Below, piece by piece: positions 8,018 to 18,048 of a DNA stretch of 61,102 nt; the first letter of the stretch is position 1; each line of letters opens with the position of its first letter. The notes under the pieces are model-generated. The model ran no database searches, had not been told where the DNA came from, and worked only from the letters and a program-made list of their open reading frames with translations. The position numbers and the translations under genes were made by a program. The stretch covers positions 1 through 61,102 of the forward strand of contig JAISPZ010000150.1 of the NCBI GenBank assembly GCA_031274555.1, given 5' to 3'. This stretch comes from Bacteroidales bacterium. Its GTDB lineage: Bacteria > Bacteroidota > Bacteroidia > Bacteroidales > P3.

Positions 8018-11000
8018 CTACATTCCCATCTGCTGCATAGTCGCAACATTCTGTTCATATAAATCTTTTAGTGCTTCTTCGTCTTTATACTTTTCGAAAA
8101 TCTGGTTCATGCTATAAAAAACGCTACCACATTCATTTATTTCCGCCTTTAAAGATGCCGCAAATTTCTGTGGAAATCTATGCACATAGCTTAAACGCTG
8201 CATATAGACATCTTGTATCTGTTCAGCGAGTTCCGCACCCTTCTCAATTGCACCGGCATTCAAATATGCCTCCACAACATATACCATCACGCCGTCGAAC
8301 GGAATTTTATTATGTGGAAAAAACTCTATGATTTTATCCAACGCAACAACAGCAGAGTCTTTTTTATTCTCGAACACAAGTGCATTTGCAAGTTGGATAT
8401 AATTATACTTGATAGACCTGCTGTAAGCATTGCTTTCTGGATCAACGGCTGTTTTCGGATCCTGCAAATTTCCCCAACGAAATTTATTTACAAACAAATC
8501 GTAGGTAATACCTGTTTTTACTCCATTGCCACCAATTAATTCTCTATTGGGATTTAGATATGGAACAATCTTCGACACTGCACCCTGCACCTCCGCTAAC
8601 TGCGGCACAGGATAAATATCCCCCTGCGCTCTATCGCTCATAAGACAGATAGATCTTTCAAAATGATTTGTTCCAAGCACATCTAAAAATGCCAAATCAT
8701 TTTTATAAAGTGCATTGCTTGAGTTTTTAAGTTCCCAACTTACAACAGGAAGTGCACGCTTGGCTTCGTCTTCTGTAATAATTCCATTTGCAAGTAATTT
8801 TTCTAAGGGCACAGTAATTTTTACTTTCTTTGTCGGAAAAATATTTATCTGTTCACCGTTCCTTGCCATTTGCTTGCTTCGCGAGTCATCACTATTAACA
8901 AACCTCATTATATCCTCAAGTTCGATTGCATCTCCGTAATTTTTATTTTCGAGCCAGACATAATCGTTGGAACCTTGTCCATAATTATTATATGATACGG
9001 ACATTTTTACAGGTGGTGAATCGTAGAGTTTGCGAAATAGCGGTTGCACATGCCAATAGCTTCCCGCCAAAGCACTGTTTAGAATACGCACGTCGTTGCG
9101 AAAGTTTTCTACAAATTGACAATACCACAATGGGAAAGTATCGTTGTCACCATTAGCAATAAGAATTGCATTTGTATCACAAGACATAAGAGAATTTTTT
9201 GCGTAATCGTACGCAGCAGTGCGGTGTGAGCGGTCATGGTCGTCCCACTCCTGCGAAGCCATTAAAACAGGTACAGCAAAAAGTGTTACAACAAATACTA
9301 TTGACGTTGCGACTACAGGCTTCATCTTTTTTGCAAGCCACGTAGAAAGTGCCATTACTCCAAGACCTATCCATATCGCAAATGCATAAAATGAGCCTGC
9401 GTAAGTATAGTCGCGTTCGCGTGGCTCTGTGGATGGCTCATTAAGATATATCACAATCGCAAGACCCGTCATTAAAAATAGAAGCAGAACTACAAAAAAA
9501 TCTTTTTTGCTCTTTTTGTAGTGGAAGAAAACACCAGCCAATCCAAGCAATAACGGCAAAAAGAAAAGTGTATTTCGCGCTTGATTATGTTCAAGAAAAT
9601 CTGGCAAGTTATTCTGTGGTCCGAGGCGAATTTCATCTAAAAATTTTACTCCACTAATCCAATTTCCATGCAAAATATCTCTGCTGCCATCACCGTTATA
9701 GCCAAGCCCTTGTTCGTTATTTTGACGACCTGCAAAATTCCACATAAAATAACGGAAATACATCCACCCCACCTGATAGCGGAAAAAGAAACGCATATTC
9801 TCTCCAAATGTCGGCTTTGCCGTGTTGTCAGCTGCTTTCGTACCACTCCAAAAACGATAATATTGCACATGCGGACGACCACCACCCTCAGAATTTGAAT
9901 ACATTCGAGGGAAAAGTCCCGTATGAGCATTATCGTATTTATATTCGACATTGTGACCTACATTTCTATATTTTTTAGTCGCAGAGTCCCTGATGTATTT
10001 TGGCGAAGTTTCCTTAACATCTTGCACTCTTGCATTAAAATATTGACCATACATAAACGGTCTGCTACCGTATTGTTCGCGATTGAGATAATCAAGTAAG
10101 CTCAAAGCATTTTTAGGCTCGTTCTCATTCAATGGAAGATCGTTTTGATTTGAACGAATAACGAGTGTAAAGAATGTAGAATATCCGATAAGAACAAACG
10201 CAAAGCAGAGAATAATTGTATTCAGGAGTGCTTTCTGCTTTTTGCGCGAATATAAAAGTCCCCAAATAACTGCACCAATCAAAATTACAAAATAGAGAAT
10301 TGTTCCTGTGTTGAATGGAAGCCCAAGACCATTAACAGCAGCGAGTTCAAAGTATCCTGCAAGTTTTACTATCCATGGCACAACACCCCAAAGGACAAAG
10401 CCGACAAGAACAAAAGAAACGATTAGAGAAATCCAAAGATTTCTGCGTGTATGCTCGAATTTTTTATAGTAAACTATAAATACAATTGCGGGAATAACAA
10501 GCAAGTTAAGTAAGTGAACACCGATAGCAAGACCTACGAGAAAAGAGATGAAGATAATCCAGCGTAGGTGATGTGGCTCGTCTGCAACTTGCTCCCATCT
10601 GAGGATTGCCCAAAAAGTTATCGCGGTAAAGAATGAACTCATCGCATAAACTTCACCCTCTACTGCCGAAAACCAAAACGTGTCGGAAAAAGTATATGCA
10701 AGCGAACCGATAATTGCACTCGCAAAAATCATTAATATTTGCGCCGAAGAACATTCTTCTCCTTTGTTTATCGCTCTTACAAGTTTCTTTCCAATCATTG
10801 TTATTGTCCAAAACAGAAACAAAATTGTGAAACTGCTACAAAGCGCAGACATAATATTTATTGCAAATGCAACTTTTGTGAGGTCGCCAAAAGTGAACAT
10901 ACACGCGAGTGAGCCAAGTATCTGAAACGTAGGTGCTCCGGGTGGATGTCCTACCATTTGACGAAATGCTGTCGAAATATATTCGCCGCAGTCCCACCAC

Positions 11001-11098
11001 GATACTGTGCGCTCTGCGGTGGACACATATACCGCCGTTGCTATTGCCCACACGAGCCAACCAAGAATTTGATTTATTTTTGAATAGTTCTTCATCAT
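8018..11098 (-). CDS. DUF2723 membrane protein, TMEM260/GT117-like
   Basis: 1026 aa. The N-terminal two thirds is polytopic (about 12 hydrophobic helices). Early in the protein are the family motifs SWWDCGEYISTAFRQMVGHP and PGAPTFQILG, the acidic loop arrangement of GT-C-fold glycosyltransferases. Near residue 575 is a second signature, YLNEPSTEPRERDYTYAGSF. The C-terminal 300 residues are soluble and end in TPR-like helices. DUF2723 is the bacterial relative of TMEM260, a protein O-mannosyltransferase in animals, so a role in protein O-glycosylation at the inner membrane is a reasonable inference. It is a tandem paralogue of the next gene upstream. Confidence 0.85.
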   Translation of the reverse strand: MMKNYSKINQILGWLVWAIATAVYVSTAERTVSWWDCGEYISTAFRQMVGHPPGAPTFQILGSLACMFTFGDLTKVAFAINIMSALCSSFTILFLFWTITMIGKKLVRAINKGEECSSAQILMIFASAIIGSLAYTFSDTFWFSAVEGEVYAMSSFFTAITFWAILRWEQVADEPHHLRWIIFISFLVGLAIGVHLLNLLVIPAIVFIVYYKKFEHTRRNLWISLIVSFVLVGFVLWGVVPWIVKLAGYFELAAVNGLGLPFNTGTILYFVILIGAVIWGLLYSRKKQKALLNTIILCFAFVLIGYSTFFTLVIRSNQNDLPLNENEPKNALSLLDYLNREQYGSRPFMYGQYFNARVQDVKETSPKYIRDSATKKYRNVGHNVEYKYDNAHTGLFPRMYSNSEGGGRPHVQYYRFWSGTKAADNTAKPTFGENMRFFFRYQVGWMYFRYFMWNFAGRQNNEQGLGYNGDGSRDILHGNWISGVKFLDEIRLGPQNNLPDFLEHNQARNTLFFLPLLLGLAGVFFHYKKSKKDFFVVLLLFLMTGLAIVIYLNEPSTEPRERDYTYAGSFYAFAIWIGLGVMALSTWLAKKMKPVVATSIVFVVTLFAVPVLMASQEWDDHDRSHRTAAYDYAKNSLMSCDTNAILIANGDNDTFPLWYCQFVENFRNDVRILNSALAGSYWHVQPLFRKLYDSPPVKMSVSYNNYGQGSNDYVWLENKNYGDAIELEDIMRFVNSDDSRSKQMARNGEQINIFPTKKVKITVPLEKLLANGIITEDEAKRALPVVSWELKNSSNALYKNDLAFLDVLGTNHFERSICLMSDRAQGDIYPVPQLAEVQGAVSKIVPYLNPNRELIGGNGVKTGITYDLFVNKFRWGNLQDPKTAVDPESNAYSRSIKYNYIQLANALVFENKKDSAVVALDKIIEFFPHNKIPFDGVMVYVVEAYLNAGAIEKGAELAEQIQDVYMQRLSYVHRFPQKFAASLKAEINECGSVFYSMNQIFEKYKDEEALKDLYEQNVATMQQMGM

Positions 11099-11111
11099 AC
11101 TTACTAATTTT

Positions 11112-11399
11112 AATTACGAATTACGAATTACGGCTGACGCGCGTATTATTCGTGCATATTATTCGTGCATATTATTCGTGCATATTATTCATGCATATTA
11201 TTCATGCGTATTATTCGTGCATATTATTCATGCGTATTATTCGTGCATATTATTCGTGCATATTATTCGTGCATATTATTCGTGCATATTATTCGTGCAT
11301 ATTATTCATGCGTATTATTCGTGCATATTATTCATGCATATTATTCATGCGTATTGTCGTTGGTTTCAATTCGTAATTCGTAATTCGTAATTCGTAATT
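11112..11399. repeat. 13-bp satellite with inverted flanking arms
   Basis: About 17 tandem units of 13 bp, consensus CGTGCATATTATT with C/T and A/G variants (CATGCGTATTATT), fill about 11142-11352. The left flank (11112-11132) is three AATTACG units. The right flank (11369-11399) is four CGTAATT units, the reverse complement. The whole block could therefore fold as arms closing a long loop. Three open frames cross it because 13 is not a multiple of three; none is a gene. It separates the two DUF2723 paralogues. Confidence 0.9.
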
Positions 11400-11409
11400 G
11401 ATTTTAATT

Positions 11410-14400
11410 CTAAATTGCTCCATCAAGCATATCTGTTATTTCCTTTTCGTTATTTTGTGATGCAATCCCATAAATATCCCTCAATGCCTTTACAGTTTCA
11501 TCAACTTCACCTTTAATATCACGTTGCATTTTTGTCGGAAATGATTTCAGATAATCTAACTTTCTTTTATAGACATCTGCCATTGTCAAAAGCACGTCCT
11601 TTCCTTTTTCCTTTGCACCAGCCATATAGTAGAAACGCGCATAATGAGAAGTATATCCGTCAAATTCAAGAATGTCGTTAGGAAACCAAAAAAGTCCCTT
11701 ATCCAAAATATTTATTGACGAATCACTCTTGCCCTCATAATAGAGAACTGCGGCGAGAGAAAGGTACATACCCCTTGCATTATTACTCCAATTGCGAGTT
11801 TCAGGGTCAAGTTCCATTTTTCCCGAATTTAGTTCGCCCCAATCAAAAACATTCATGAGCAAATGATACGAGCGGTCTGATGCAATCCCATTTGAACTTG
11901 AACCAAGGTATTGACGGTTCGGATTTGAGTACGGAACTACGCGAGTTATACTACCCTCTATCTGTCCGTACGAAATTGACGGCAAGTAAGCTCTGTGTGA
12001 TTGTGCGCCAGAGAAACATATCGGTCTTTCCCACGCATTGTTTGCGAAAACGTCAAGGAGCGCAAGATTTGATTTTGTAAGTTGATTTGAAGTTATATTC
12101 CAAATGAGAGTATCAGGAGCGTTACGCAACTCCTCTGCCGTATATAATTTCTTTTCTACCAATTCATTTTTTGGAACAGGAATTTTTACAGCATTTGTCG
12201 GGAAGAAACTCACGGCTTCGCCCGATGTTGTCATTAGCTTTGTTGCGGGATTATCGGAATTTACAAGACTTAAAAGTGAAATCACATTCTCTCTTGTATT
12301 CAGCCTGTTTTGAATAAAAACAGTAGTATTTTTATCACCGAAATAATTGCTGTTTTTTAATGACATCTTTAACGGCGCAGACTCGTATATTTGACGATAC
12401 AGTGGCTGTATTGCCCACGAACTGTGAGTAAGCATACTGTTTATTACTCGCACGTCCGTACGAATATTCTCTACCTGCTGACAGTACCAAACAGGGAACG
12501 TGTCGTTGTCGCCATCAACGACAAGCACTGCGTTTGGCGGACACGACTCAAGCATATTTCTACCAAAATCTCGTGCAGCAGTGCGGCGAGAGCGGTCGTG
12601 GTCACCCCATCCCTGCTCCGCCATTAAATACGGTACGCCAAGAGTCGCAACAGCAAGCACTGCCGCCACAGGAGTAGGGATTTTTATCTTGCGCAACAGT
12701 TGCACAAAGCCCATTACCCCAAGCCCTATCCATATCGCGAACGCATAAAAAGAGCCGGCAAAAGCATAATCCCTTTCACGCGGCTCAGTCGATGGTTGGT
12801 TCAGATAAATCACGATTGCAATACCTGTCATAAAAAATAAAAGAAAGACAATAAAAAAATCTTTCTTCGATTTTCTAAAATGATATATCACGCCTATCAA
12901 ACCAAGCAATAACGGCAAAAAATAAAATGTATTACGCGCAGGATTTTTTGCGAGATTATCAGGAAGATTATCCTGCGGACCAAGACGTGCTTCATCAATA
13001 AACTTTATTCCACTAATCCAATTTCCCTTAAAGTAATCACGAGTGCCGTCAATGTTATAATAACGCCCCATCTCATCATTTTGTCGTCCCACAAAATTCC
13101 ACATAAAATAGCGCATATACATCCATCCTACTTGATACCTAAAAAAGAAACGCATATTTTCACCCATCGTGGGCTTGCGCCTATCATCTTTTTTACCACT
13201 CCAAAGTTTATTATATGTTTTATTCGGACGAAAGCCACTTTCCATATTTGAATGGATGCGCGGAAACAGCCCGCAGTAGTTTGGATCGTATGTTATTTTT
13301 TGTGATGAATATCCGTCCGACACATATCGCTTTGTGGCTTCATCTCTGCGATACTGTGGACTTGCAGGCTCAACGGCAGTAACAGACGCATTATAATATT
13401 GACCATAAAGAAACGGAACTGTGCCGTACTGGTCGCGATTGAGATATGCGAGCAAACTTATTGCATCTTTCGTTTCACCCTGACTTATCGGGACATTTTC
13501 ATTCGCACGGATAACGAGTGATAAAAATGTAGAATATCCAATTAGAACGAACGCAAAACAGAGGATAATCGTGTTTAGGAGTGCCTTTTGTTTTTTGCGT
13601 GAATACAAAAGTCCCCAAACAATTCCCCCTATCAAAAGAACAAAATAAATAATCGTTCCTGTATTGAAGGGAAGACCAAGTCCATTTACCGCCGCAAGCT
13701 CAAAATATCCCGCGAGTTTTACTATCCATGGCACAATTCCCCACAGAATAAGACCGAGCAAAGTGACCGACAGAAAAAGCGAATACCAAAAACCTTTGCG
13801 TGTCTGTTTGAATTTTTTGAAGTAAACCGTAAAGACAATTGCTGGAATAACGAGCAAATTAAGCAAGTGAACGCCGATTGCAAGACCTACGAGCAGGGAT
13901 ATAAACACAAGCCAACGCAAGCTATGTGGCTTGTCGCTGACCCTTTCCCATTTTAATATTGCCCAAAATGTTATTGCCGTGAAAAATGAAGACATTGCAT
14001 ATACTTCACCCTCAACAGCTGAAAACCAAAAGGAGTCCGAAAATGTATATGCAAGCGCACCCACTGCGCCCGAAAGAAGTATAATAAATGTTTTTAAGGG
14101 AGTGAGCGTGTCTGCTTTGCCAACAGCAATTTTTCTTGCAAGCATTGTTATTGACCAGAAAAGAAAGAGAATTGTGAAACTGCTCGAAAGTGCAGACATT
14201 GTATTTATGCAGTGACCAACCACTTCGGTATTCCCCGCAGCAAAAAGAGCGAAGATAGCACCTATTATCTGGAATGTCGGTGCTCCCGGAGGATGACCTA
14301 CCATAAGTTTATACGCGGTCGATACATATTCTCCGCAATCCCACCAAGATCCTGCTTTTTCTGCTGTTGCTACAAAGACAAAGGATGCGATTATACAGAT

Positions 14401-14448
14401 AACCCATCCTGTGATGTTGTTTAGAAGTGAGTATGTTTTTTCTTTCAT
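11410..14448 (-). CDS. DUF2723 membrane protein, second paralogue
   Basis: 1012 aa from the ATG at 14448 (MKEKTYSLLNNITGW). An upstream in-frame start at 14520 would add 24 residues without hydrophobic or conserved character, so I prefer 14448. It shares with its neighbour SWWDCGEYVSTAYKLMVGHP, PGAPTFQI, the FSAVEGEVYAMSSFFTAITF helix and STEPRERDYAFAGSFYAFAI. Polytopic GT-C-like N-terminus, soluble C-terminus. Predicted inner-membrane glycosyltransferase of the TMEM260/GT117 type. Probably transcribed with tilS (83-bp gap). The pair arose by tandem duplication, with identity strongest in the membrane part. Confidence 0.85.
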   Translation of the reverse strand: MKEKTYSLLNNITGWVICIIASFVFVATAEKAGSWWDCGEYVSTAYKLMVGHPPGAPTFQIIGAIFALFAAGNTEVVGHCINTMSALSSSFTILFLFWSITMLARKIAVGKADTLTPLKTFIILLSGAVGALAYTFSDSFWFSAVEGEVYAMSSFFTAITFWAILKWERVSDKPHSLRWLVFISLLVGLAIGVHLLNLLVIPAIVFTVYFKKFKQTRKGFWYSLFLSVTLLGLILWGIVPWIVKLAGYFELAAVNGLGLPFNTGTIIYFVLLIGGIVWGLLYSRKKQKALLNTIILCFAFVLIGYSTFLSLVIRANENVPISQGETKDAISLLAYLNRDQYGTVPFLYGQYYNASVTAVEPASPQYRRDEATKRYVSDGYSSQKITYDPNYCGLFPRIHSNMESGFRPNKTYNKLWSGKKDDRRKPTMGENMRFFFRYQVGWMYMRYFMWNFVGRQNDEMGRYYNIDGTRDYFKGNWISGIKFIDEARLGPQDNLPDNLAKNPARNTFYFLPLLLGLIGVIYHFRKSKKDFFIVFLLFFMTGIAIVIYLNQPSTEPRERDYAFAGSFYAFAIWIGLGVMGFVQLLRKIKIPTPVAAVLAVATLGVPYLMAEQGWGDHDRSRRTAARDFGRNMLESCPPNAVLVVDGDNDTFPVWYCQQVENIRTDVRVINSMLTHSSWAIQPLYRQIYESAPLKMSLKNSNYFGDKNTTVFIQNRLNTRENVISLLSLVNSDNPATKLMTTSGEAVSFFPTNAVKIPVPKNELVEKKLYTAEELRNAPDTLIWNITSNQLTKSNLALLDVFANNAWERPICFSGAQSHRAYLPSISYGQIEGSITRVVPYSNPNRQYLGSSSNGIASDRSYHLLMNVFDWGELNSGKMELDPETRNWSNNARGMYLSLAAVLYYEGKSDSSINILDKGLFWFPNDILEFDGYTSHYARFYYMAGAKEKGKDVLLTMADVYKRKLDYLKSFPTKMQRDIKGEVDETVKALRDIYGIASQNNEKEITDMLDGAI

Positions 14449-14531
14449 CTGTCTGTAAATTATTTTAATTCGCACATTTTGCAGTTCAGCGGACCCCTCG
14501 CGAGCTACAATAGTTTGCACAAACGGCGAAT

Positions 14532-15860
14532 TTACGAAAATTCAACGACTATCGCTTCAACGCCCGCACTTTTTTTTGCAAACTTTAATTTATATCTGTC
14601 GTCTATGCGATGTCCTACAATCCAAACAATATCTTCGCCATGACACAATACCCACGTGTTTTCTTTTTGAACAGAAGAAAATTTATTGTTATTGAAAAAA
14701 TCGCTAAGTTTTTGCTTTTTATCCATTCCGAGCGGATAGAAAAAATCACCCTCTCGCCATTTCCTTATAAGCATCGGTTCTTTTATTTTACTGCTATTAA
14801 GCACGGCAATTCTGCTATTTTTTGGAACATCACTGAAAGAGAGAAAAAATTCTTTGCGATAATTTAAGGCTGGAGGAATGTCCAAAAAGTCGGTTTCTTC
14901 TTCCGAGTTTTCTTCCAATATAAGCGTATCTCTTTCGCGCCGCAAAAGGTGTGTAGTAGAGTAAAATATCTTTCCTGCAATTCCGTTCTGCACGCTTTCT
15001 GCTATTTGTGCTATAGTTTTTTTAGAAAAATTTTTTGGCTGTAATAGCATTTCGAGAAACAAAATTTTATGTTCTGTTTCTTTTATTTTTTTGATTGAAA
15101 AAACTCCATCTTCGTCCTGCACTTTTAACAGTGTATCATTAAACCATTCATCCACGATTTTTTCAACATTCGAAAGTGTTTGCATTGTTTCCGAAATATG
15201 TTTTATGGCAAGGTCGTTCACACCACTTAACAGCGGAAGAATATTATGACGTACATTATTTCTTAAAAACACCGTATCAAAATTAGTTTCGTCCTGAACA
15301 AAATTTATAGACTTTGCGTGAGCATAATCTAAAATTTCATCTTTGCTTAAATAGAGAAGTGGTCTTACATATTTGCCGTTCACAAGAGATATTCCGCGCA
15401 ATCCTTTAAGACCTGTACCACGTAAAAGATTGAGAAAAAATGTTTCCACATTATCATTTTCGTGATGTGCGAGAAGACAAATATCTGCATAGTTGTTAGT
15501 GATAATTTTCTCAAAAAAATCATAACGAAGTTCGCGTGCTGCCATTTCGATTGAGATTGATTTTTTTCTTGCATAGTCGGTTGTATCAAATTCCGTACTA
15601 TACAGCGGTACTTTGTAGAACCGCGAGAGCTGCTCCACGAAATTGGCATCACGGAAAGAATTTTCCCCACGCAATTTAAAATTACAATGTGCTATCGAAA
15701 AAGAATATTCAGGATTGTCTTCAACAAATCGTGCGACAAGGTCTAAAAGAACAACGGAGTCTATCCCACCGCTTACAGCAACAAGAAGACGTTTACTGTC
15801 TTTGAAAAGGCTGTACTTGTTTACGGTATCTAAAAAATGGTCGTATATGGAAATCATCAT
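14532..15860 (-). CDS. tilS: tRNA(Ile)-lysidine synthetase
   Basis: TilS attaches lysine to C34 of tRNA-Ile(CAU) so that it reads AUA codons; it is essential. The 442-aa product has the PP-loop ATP-binding motif AVSGGIDSVVLLDL near residue 30 and the HCNFKLRG, LAHHENDNVETFFLNLLRGT and FVQDETNFD motifs of the N-terminal catalytic domain. A C-terminal domain contains KWREGDFFYPLGM and HRIDDRYK. Full length. The ATG at 15860 follows a TAACTTTG box by 25 bp. Confidence 0.96.
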   Translation of the reverse strand: MMISIYDHFLDTVNKYSLFKDSKRLLVAVSGGIDSVVLLDLVARFVEDNPEYSFSIAHCNFKLRGENSFRDANFVEQLSRFYKVPLYSTEFDTTDYARKKSISIEMAARELRYDFFEKIITNNYADICLLAHHENDNVETFFLNLLRGTGLKGLRGISLVNGKYVRPLLYLSKDEILDYAHAKSINFVQDETNFDTVFLRNNVRHNILPLLSGVNDLAIKHISETMQTLSNVEKIVDEWFNDTLLKVQDEDGVFSIKKIKETEHKILFLEMLLQPKNFSKKTIAQIAESVQNGIAGKIFYSTTHLLRRERDTLILEENSEEETDFLDIPPALNYRKEFFLSFSDVPKNSRIAVLNSSKIKEPMLIRKWREGDFFYPLGMDKKQKLSDFFNNNKFSSVQKENTWVLCHGEDIVWIVGHRIDDRYKLKFAKKSAGVEAIVVEFS

Positions 15861-15885
15861 TAGGTGATAGATTTGTCTGCCAAAC

Positions 15886-15893
15886 CAAAGTTA
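15886..15893 (-). promoter_or_regulatory. Minus-7 box for tilS
   Basis: TAACTTTG on the minus strand, 25 bp before the tilS ATG. It shares the 150-bp intergenic space with the divergent promoter at 15980. Confidence 0.55.
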
Positions 15894-15979
15894 ATGAAAA
15901 TTTTATACCTTTTCTCTATAAATTCTGGATAAATTTTGGATAAATTTTGTTAATTCTTGTGTAATTCAAAAATTTCATG

Positions 15980-15987
15980 TACATTTG
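15980..15987 (+). promoter_or_regulatory. Minus-7 box for the 16013 barrel gene
   Basis: TACATTTG followed by C fits TAnnTTTG and lies 25 bp before the ATG at 16013. A TTG-containing minus-33-like segment (CTTGTGTAATTC) is about 20 bp upstream. Confidence 0.6.
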
Positions 15988-16012
15988 CAAAATATCTATA
16001 AATTATATTTTT

Positions 16013-16765
16013 ATGAAAAGAGTTCTTACATTCTGTTTTTTGATAGGTCTTCCTGTTGCTATTGCAGCTCAGGAAACGCCCACAAAAGACAAACATCTGA
16101 AGCCACACTCAAAGGATAATATCTTCTTGGGGGCTTCGTTAGGTTTCACCTATAACACCCTGACATACACTACCGGCTACAGGGCTTTTTCCAAGTACTC
16201 CGGGGGTGTCGGACTTACTGCCGGAGTCCCATTCCAATATAAATTTTTTGAATGGCTTTCGCTTTACGCCGAACCTTCATACATTAGCAAGAGCTACAGT
16301 TTTGAACGTACCGATCCTAATGTAAATTATACTGAACGGAATTGGACTAATCACTACGTACAATTGCCTATTGCTGTGCAATTTTCTTTTGGTTCAGAGC
16401 GTTTGCGCGGATTTGTAAACTTGGGAGAATTTACAGGCTTTTGGGCGGCAAGCCACATTAAAGGCGTTGAACAGGAAGCTACAACCAATTCCTCATCTTG
16501 GGAGACATTACAAGGTAGAGGGATGCCATATTCGTACAGCGAGAACGTCCAATTTGACAAAGAACGCGACAATCGTTTTGAGGCAGGAGTTTGGGCTGGA
16601 CTTGGCTTGCGCTACGAAATTCCATTTTGTATGTTCGTTTGGGAAGCACGCTACTATTACAGTATTACGGATATGCAAAAAGATTATATGATAAATCAGA
16701 GTCCCCGCTATAATAACACTTTGACATTCCAATTTAGTGTATTGTTTAACCTTAATAGAAAATAG
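16013..16765 (+). CDS. Outer-membrane beta-barrel protein
   Basis: 250 aa from the ATG at 16013, chosen because it gives a clean signal peptide (MKRVLTFCFLIGLPVAIAAQ, cleavage after AIA or AQE). The earlier in-frame start at 15977 would lie upstream of the promoter box. The mature part alternates hydrophobic and polar residues in strands rich in Y/F, with turns such as YSGGVGLTAGVPFQYKF and FEAGVWAGLGLRYE, and ends in TFQFSVLFNLNRK, a typical last barrel strand. Predicted porin-like (PorT/OmpA-like) outer-membrane barrel, ligand unknown. The S41-type gene starts 4 bp after the stop, so the two form an operon. Confidence 0.75.
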   Translation: MKRVLTFCFLIGLPVAIAAQETPTKDKHLKPHSKDNIFLGASLGFTYNTLTYTTGYRAFSKYSGGVGLTAGVPFQYKFFEWLSLYAEPSYISKSYSFERTDPNVNYTERNWTNHYVQLPIAVQFSFGSERLRGFVNLGEFTGFWAASHIKGVEQEATTNSSSWETLQGRGMPYSYSENVQFDKERDNRFEAGVWAGLGLRYEIPFCMFVWEARYYYSITDMQKDYMINQSPRYNNTLTFQFSVLFNLNRK

Positions 16766-16769
16766 AGAT

Positions 16770-18023
16770 ATGAAAAAGATATTATATATTGTTTTAATTG
16801 GCTTCCTTTTGACAGGTTGCCGTAAAGATCCTGCCGAATTAAATGATCCGAGTCATTACGGCGTAGTTGCAAAAAATGCTGTCGGTAACTTTGACGCTTT
16901 TTGGCATGGTATGAATAATAACTATGCGTTTTGGGGTGTGGACAACACCGATTGGGACAAAGTCTATACGACGTATCGTCCCCTCTTTGAAGAATTAGAC
17001 AAAGATACAGCAAGCACTTTTGAAGAACAGGCTGAAAAGATGTACAGTTATTTTGTTGAGATGAGCGAAAACTTGGTGGACGGTCATTGCGCTATTCTTT
17101 TTAACGAAACTTTTGCAAATGCGTGTGGTGCACGCGGTATTTCCCCAAGTACAATTCGCAAGACGAAAGAGGGACTTATTCCTTACCCAACGTTGTGGCA
17201 AGAAAAATTTACTCAAATGGAGAATGTTTGGGATCGCGTATTGATGGATGATGAGTACCTGTCCGTTGCAATGGATTATTCGGGAGAAGAATTGAGTGAA
17301 CTTTATATTACAGGTCGAATTGCCGGCTCACAGGGCAAAGTTATACCATATTTATTTTTCAGCAGTTTTAGCTTGTTACAAAATTACTATCAGGGCGGTG
17401 ATTATACGACAGTATTAGATAATTTTTTTGCATCTATTATGGAAGATAACGTTGAGGGAGTGATTATAGATGTACGAGGCAACGGAGGAGGTAATTCTGC
17501 CGATTTAAGTTTTTTGATGGGGCATTTCTCAACTAAAGATTTTATTGTTGTCTATAATCGCAGTAAAGCGGGAGAAGGACGACTTGACTATTCTCCATGG
17601 ATACCCTTTAGAATTATGCCAATGGAGGGTGCATGCAAGGATTTCACAGTTCCGATTGTGGTTTTGGCAGACGTACATTCTGTGAGTTGTGCAGAAATTA
17701 CAACTATGGCTGTGAAATCGTTACCCAATAAGAATGGTCATTTTATAGGTCAGCAAACTTGGGGCGGGCACGGCTTATTAACTGCAAATGTTGAGTATAA
17801 TGGCGGTCAATTTCACACGATTGACTACAGCAATATCAATAAAGTTTCGTCTTATATTGAATATGTATATACGTCTTCGGTGACTGCTAAAACTGCCTTT
17901 GACGGCAAAGTTTACGAAGGACAGGGACTTCCTCCCGACCAAGTTGTTGCGTTAGATACCGTCAAGTTAAATCAAGGCGAGGACACGCAATTAGAGGCAG
18001 CAATTGACTATATTTTGAGATAG
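16770..18023 (+). CDS. S41-family peptidase-like lipoprotein
   Basis: 417 aa from the ATG at 16770. MKKILYIVLIGFLLTGC is a lipoprotein signal with the lipobox ending at Cys17, so the protein is probably membrane-anchored in the periplasm or outer membrane. The S41 (tail-specific protease) fold is indicated by GVIIDVRGNGGGNSADLSFL and by LADVHSVSCAEITTMA, where the Ser before Cys (about residue 305) aligns with the nucleophile. The segment that normally reads GxxTxGKG is GQQTWGGHG, so the usual catalytic lysine is not evident. It may use other residues or be inactive. Co-transcribed with the barrel gene. Confidence 0.8.
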   Translation: MKKILYIVLIGFLLTGCRKDPAELNDPSHYGVVAKNAVGNFDAFWHGMNNNYAFWGVDNTDWDKVYTTYRPLFEELDKDTASTFEEQAEKMYSYFVEMSENLVDGHCAILFNETFANACGARGISPSTIRKTKEGLIPYPTLWQEKFTQMENVWDRVLMDDEYLSVAMDYSGEELSELYITGRIAGSQGKVIPYLFFSSFSLLQNYYQGGDYTTVLDNFFASIMEDNVEGVIIDVRGNGGGNSADLSFLMGHFSTKDFIVVYNRSKAGEGRLDYSPWIPFRIMPMEGACKDFTVPIVVLADVHSVSCAEITTMAVKSLPNKNGHFIGQQTWGGHGLLTANVEYNGGQFHTIDYSNINKVSSYIEYVYTSSVTAKTAFDGKVYEGQGLPPDQVVALDTVKLNQGEDTQLEAAIDYILR

Positions 18024-18048
18024 AAGTCGGTGAGATGATGGATGATTT

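Noticed and set aside
10933-11390. Cys/Tyr/His-repeat open frames (HIIRAYYSCILF type)
   Set aside because: All three frames are open because the 13-bp satellite lacks stops; no gene.
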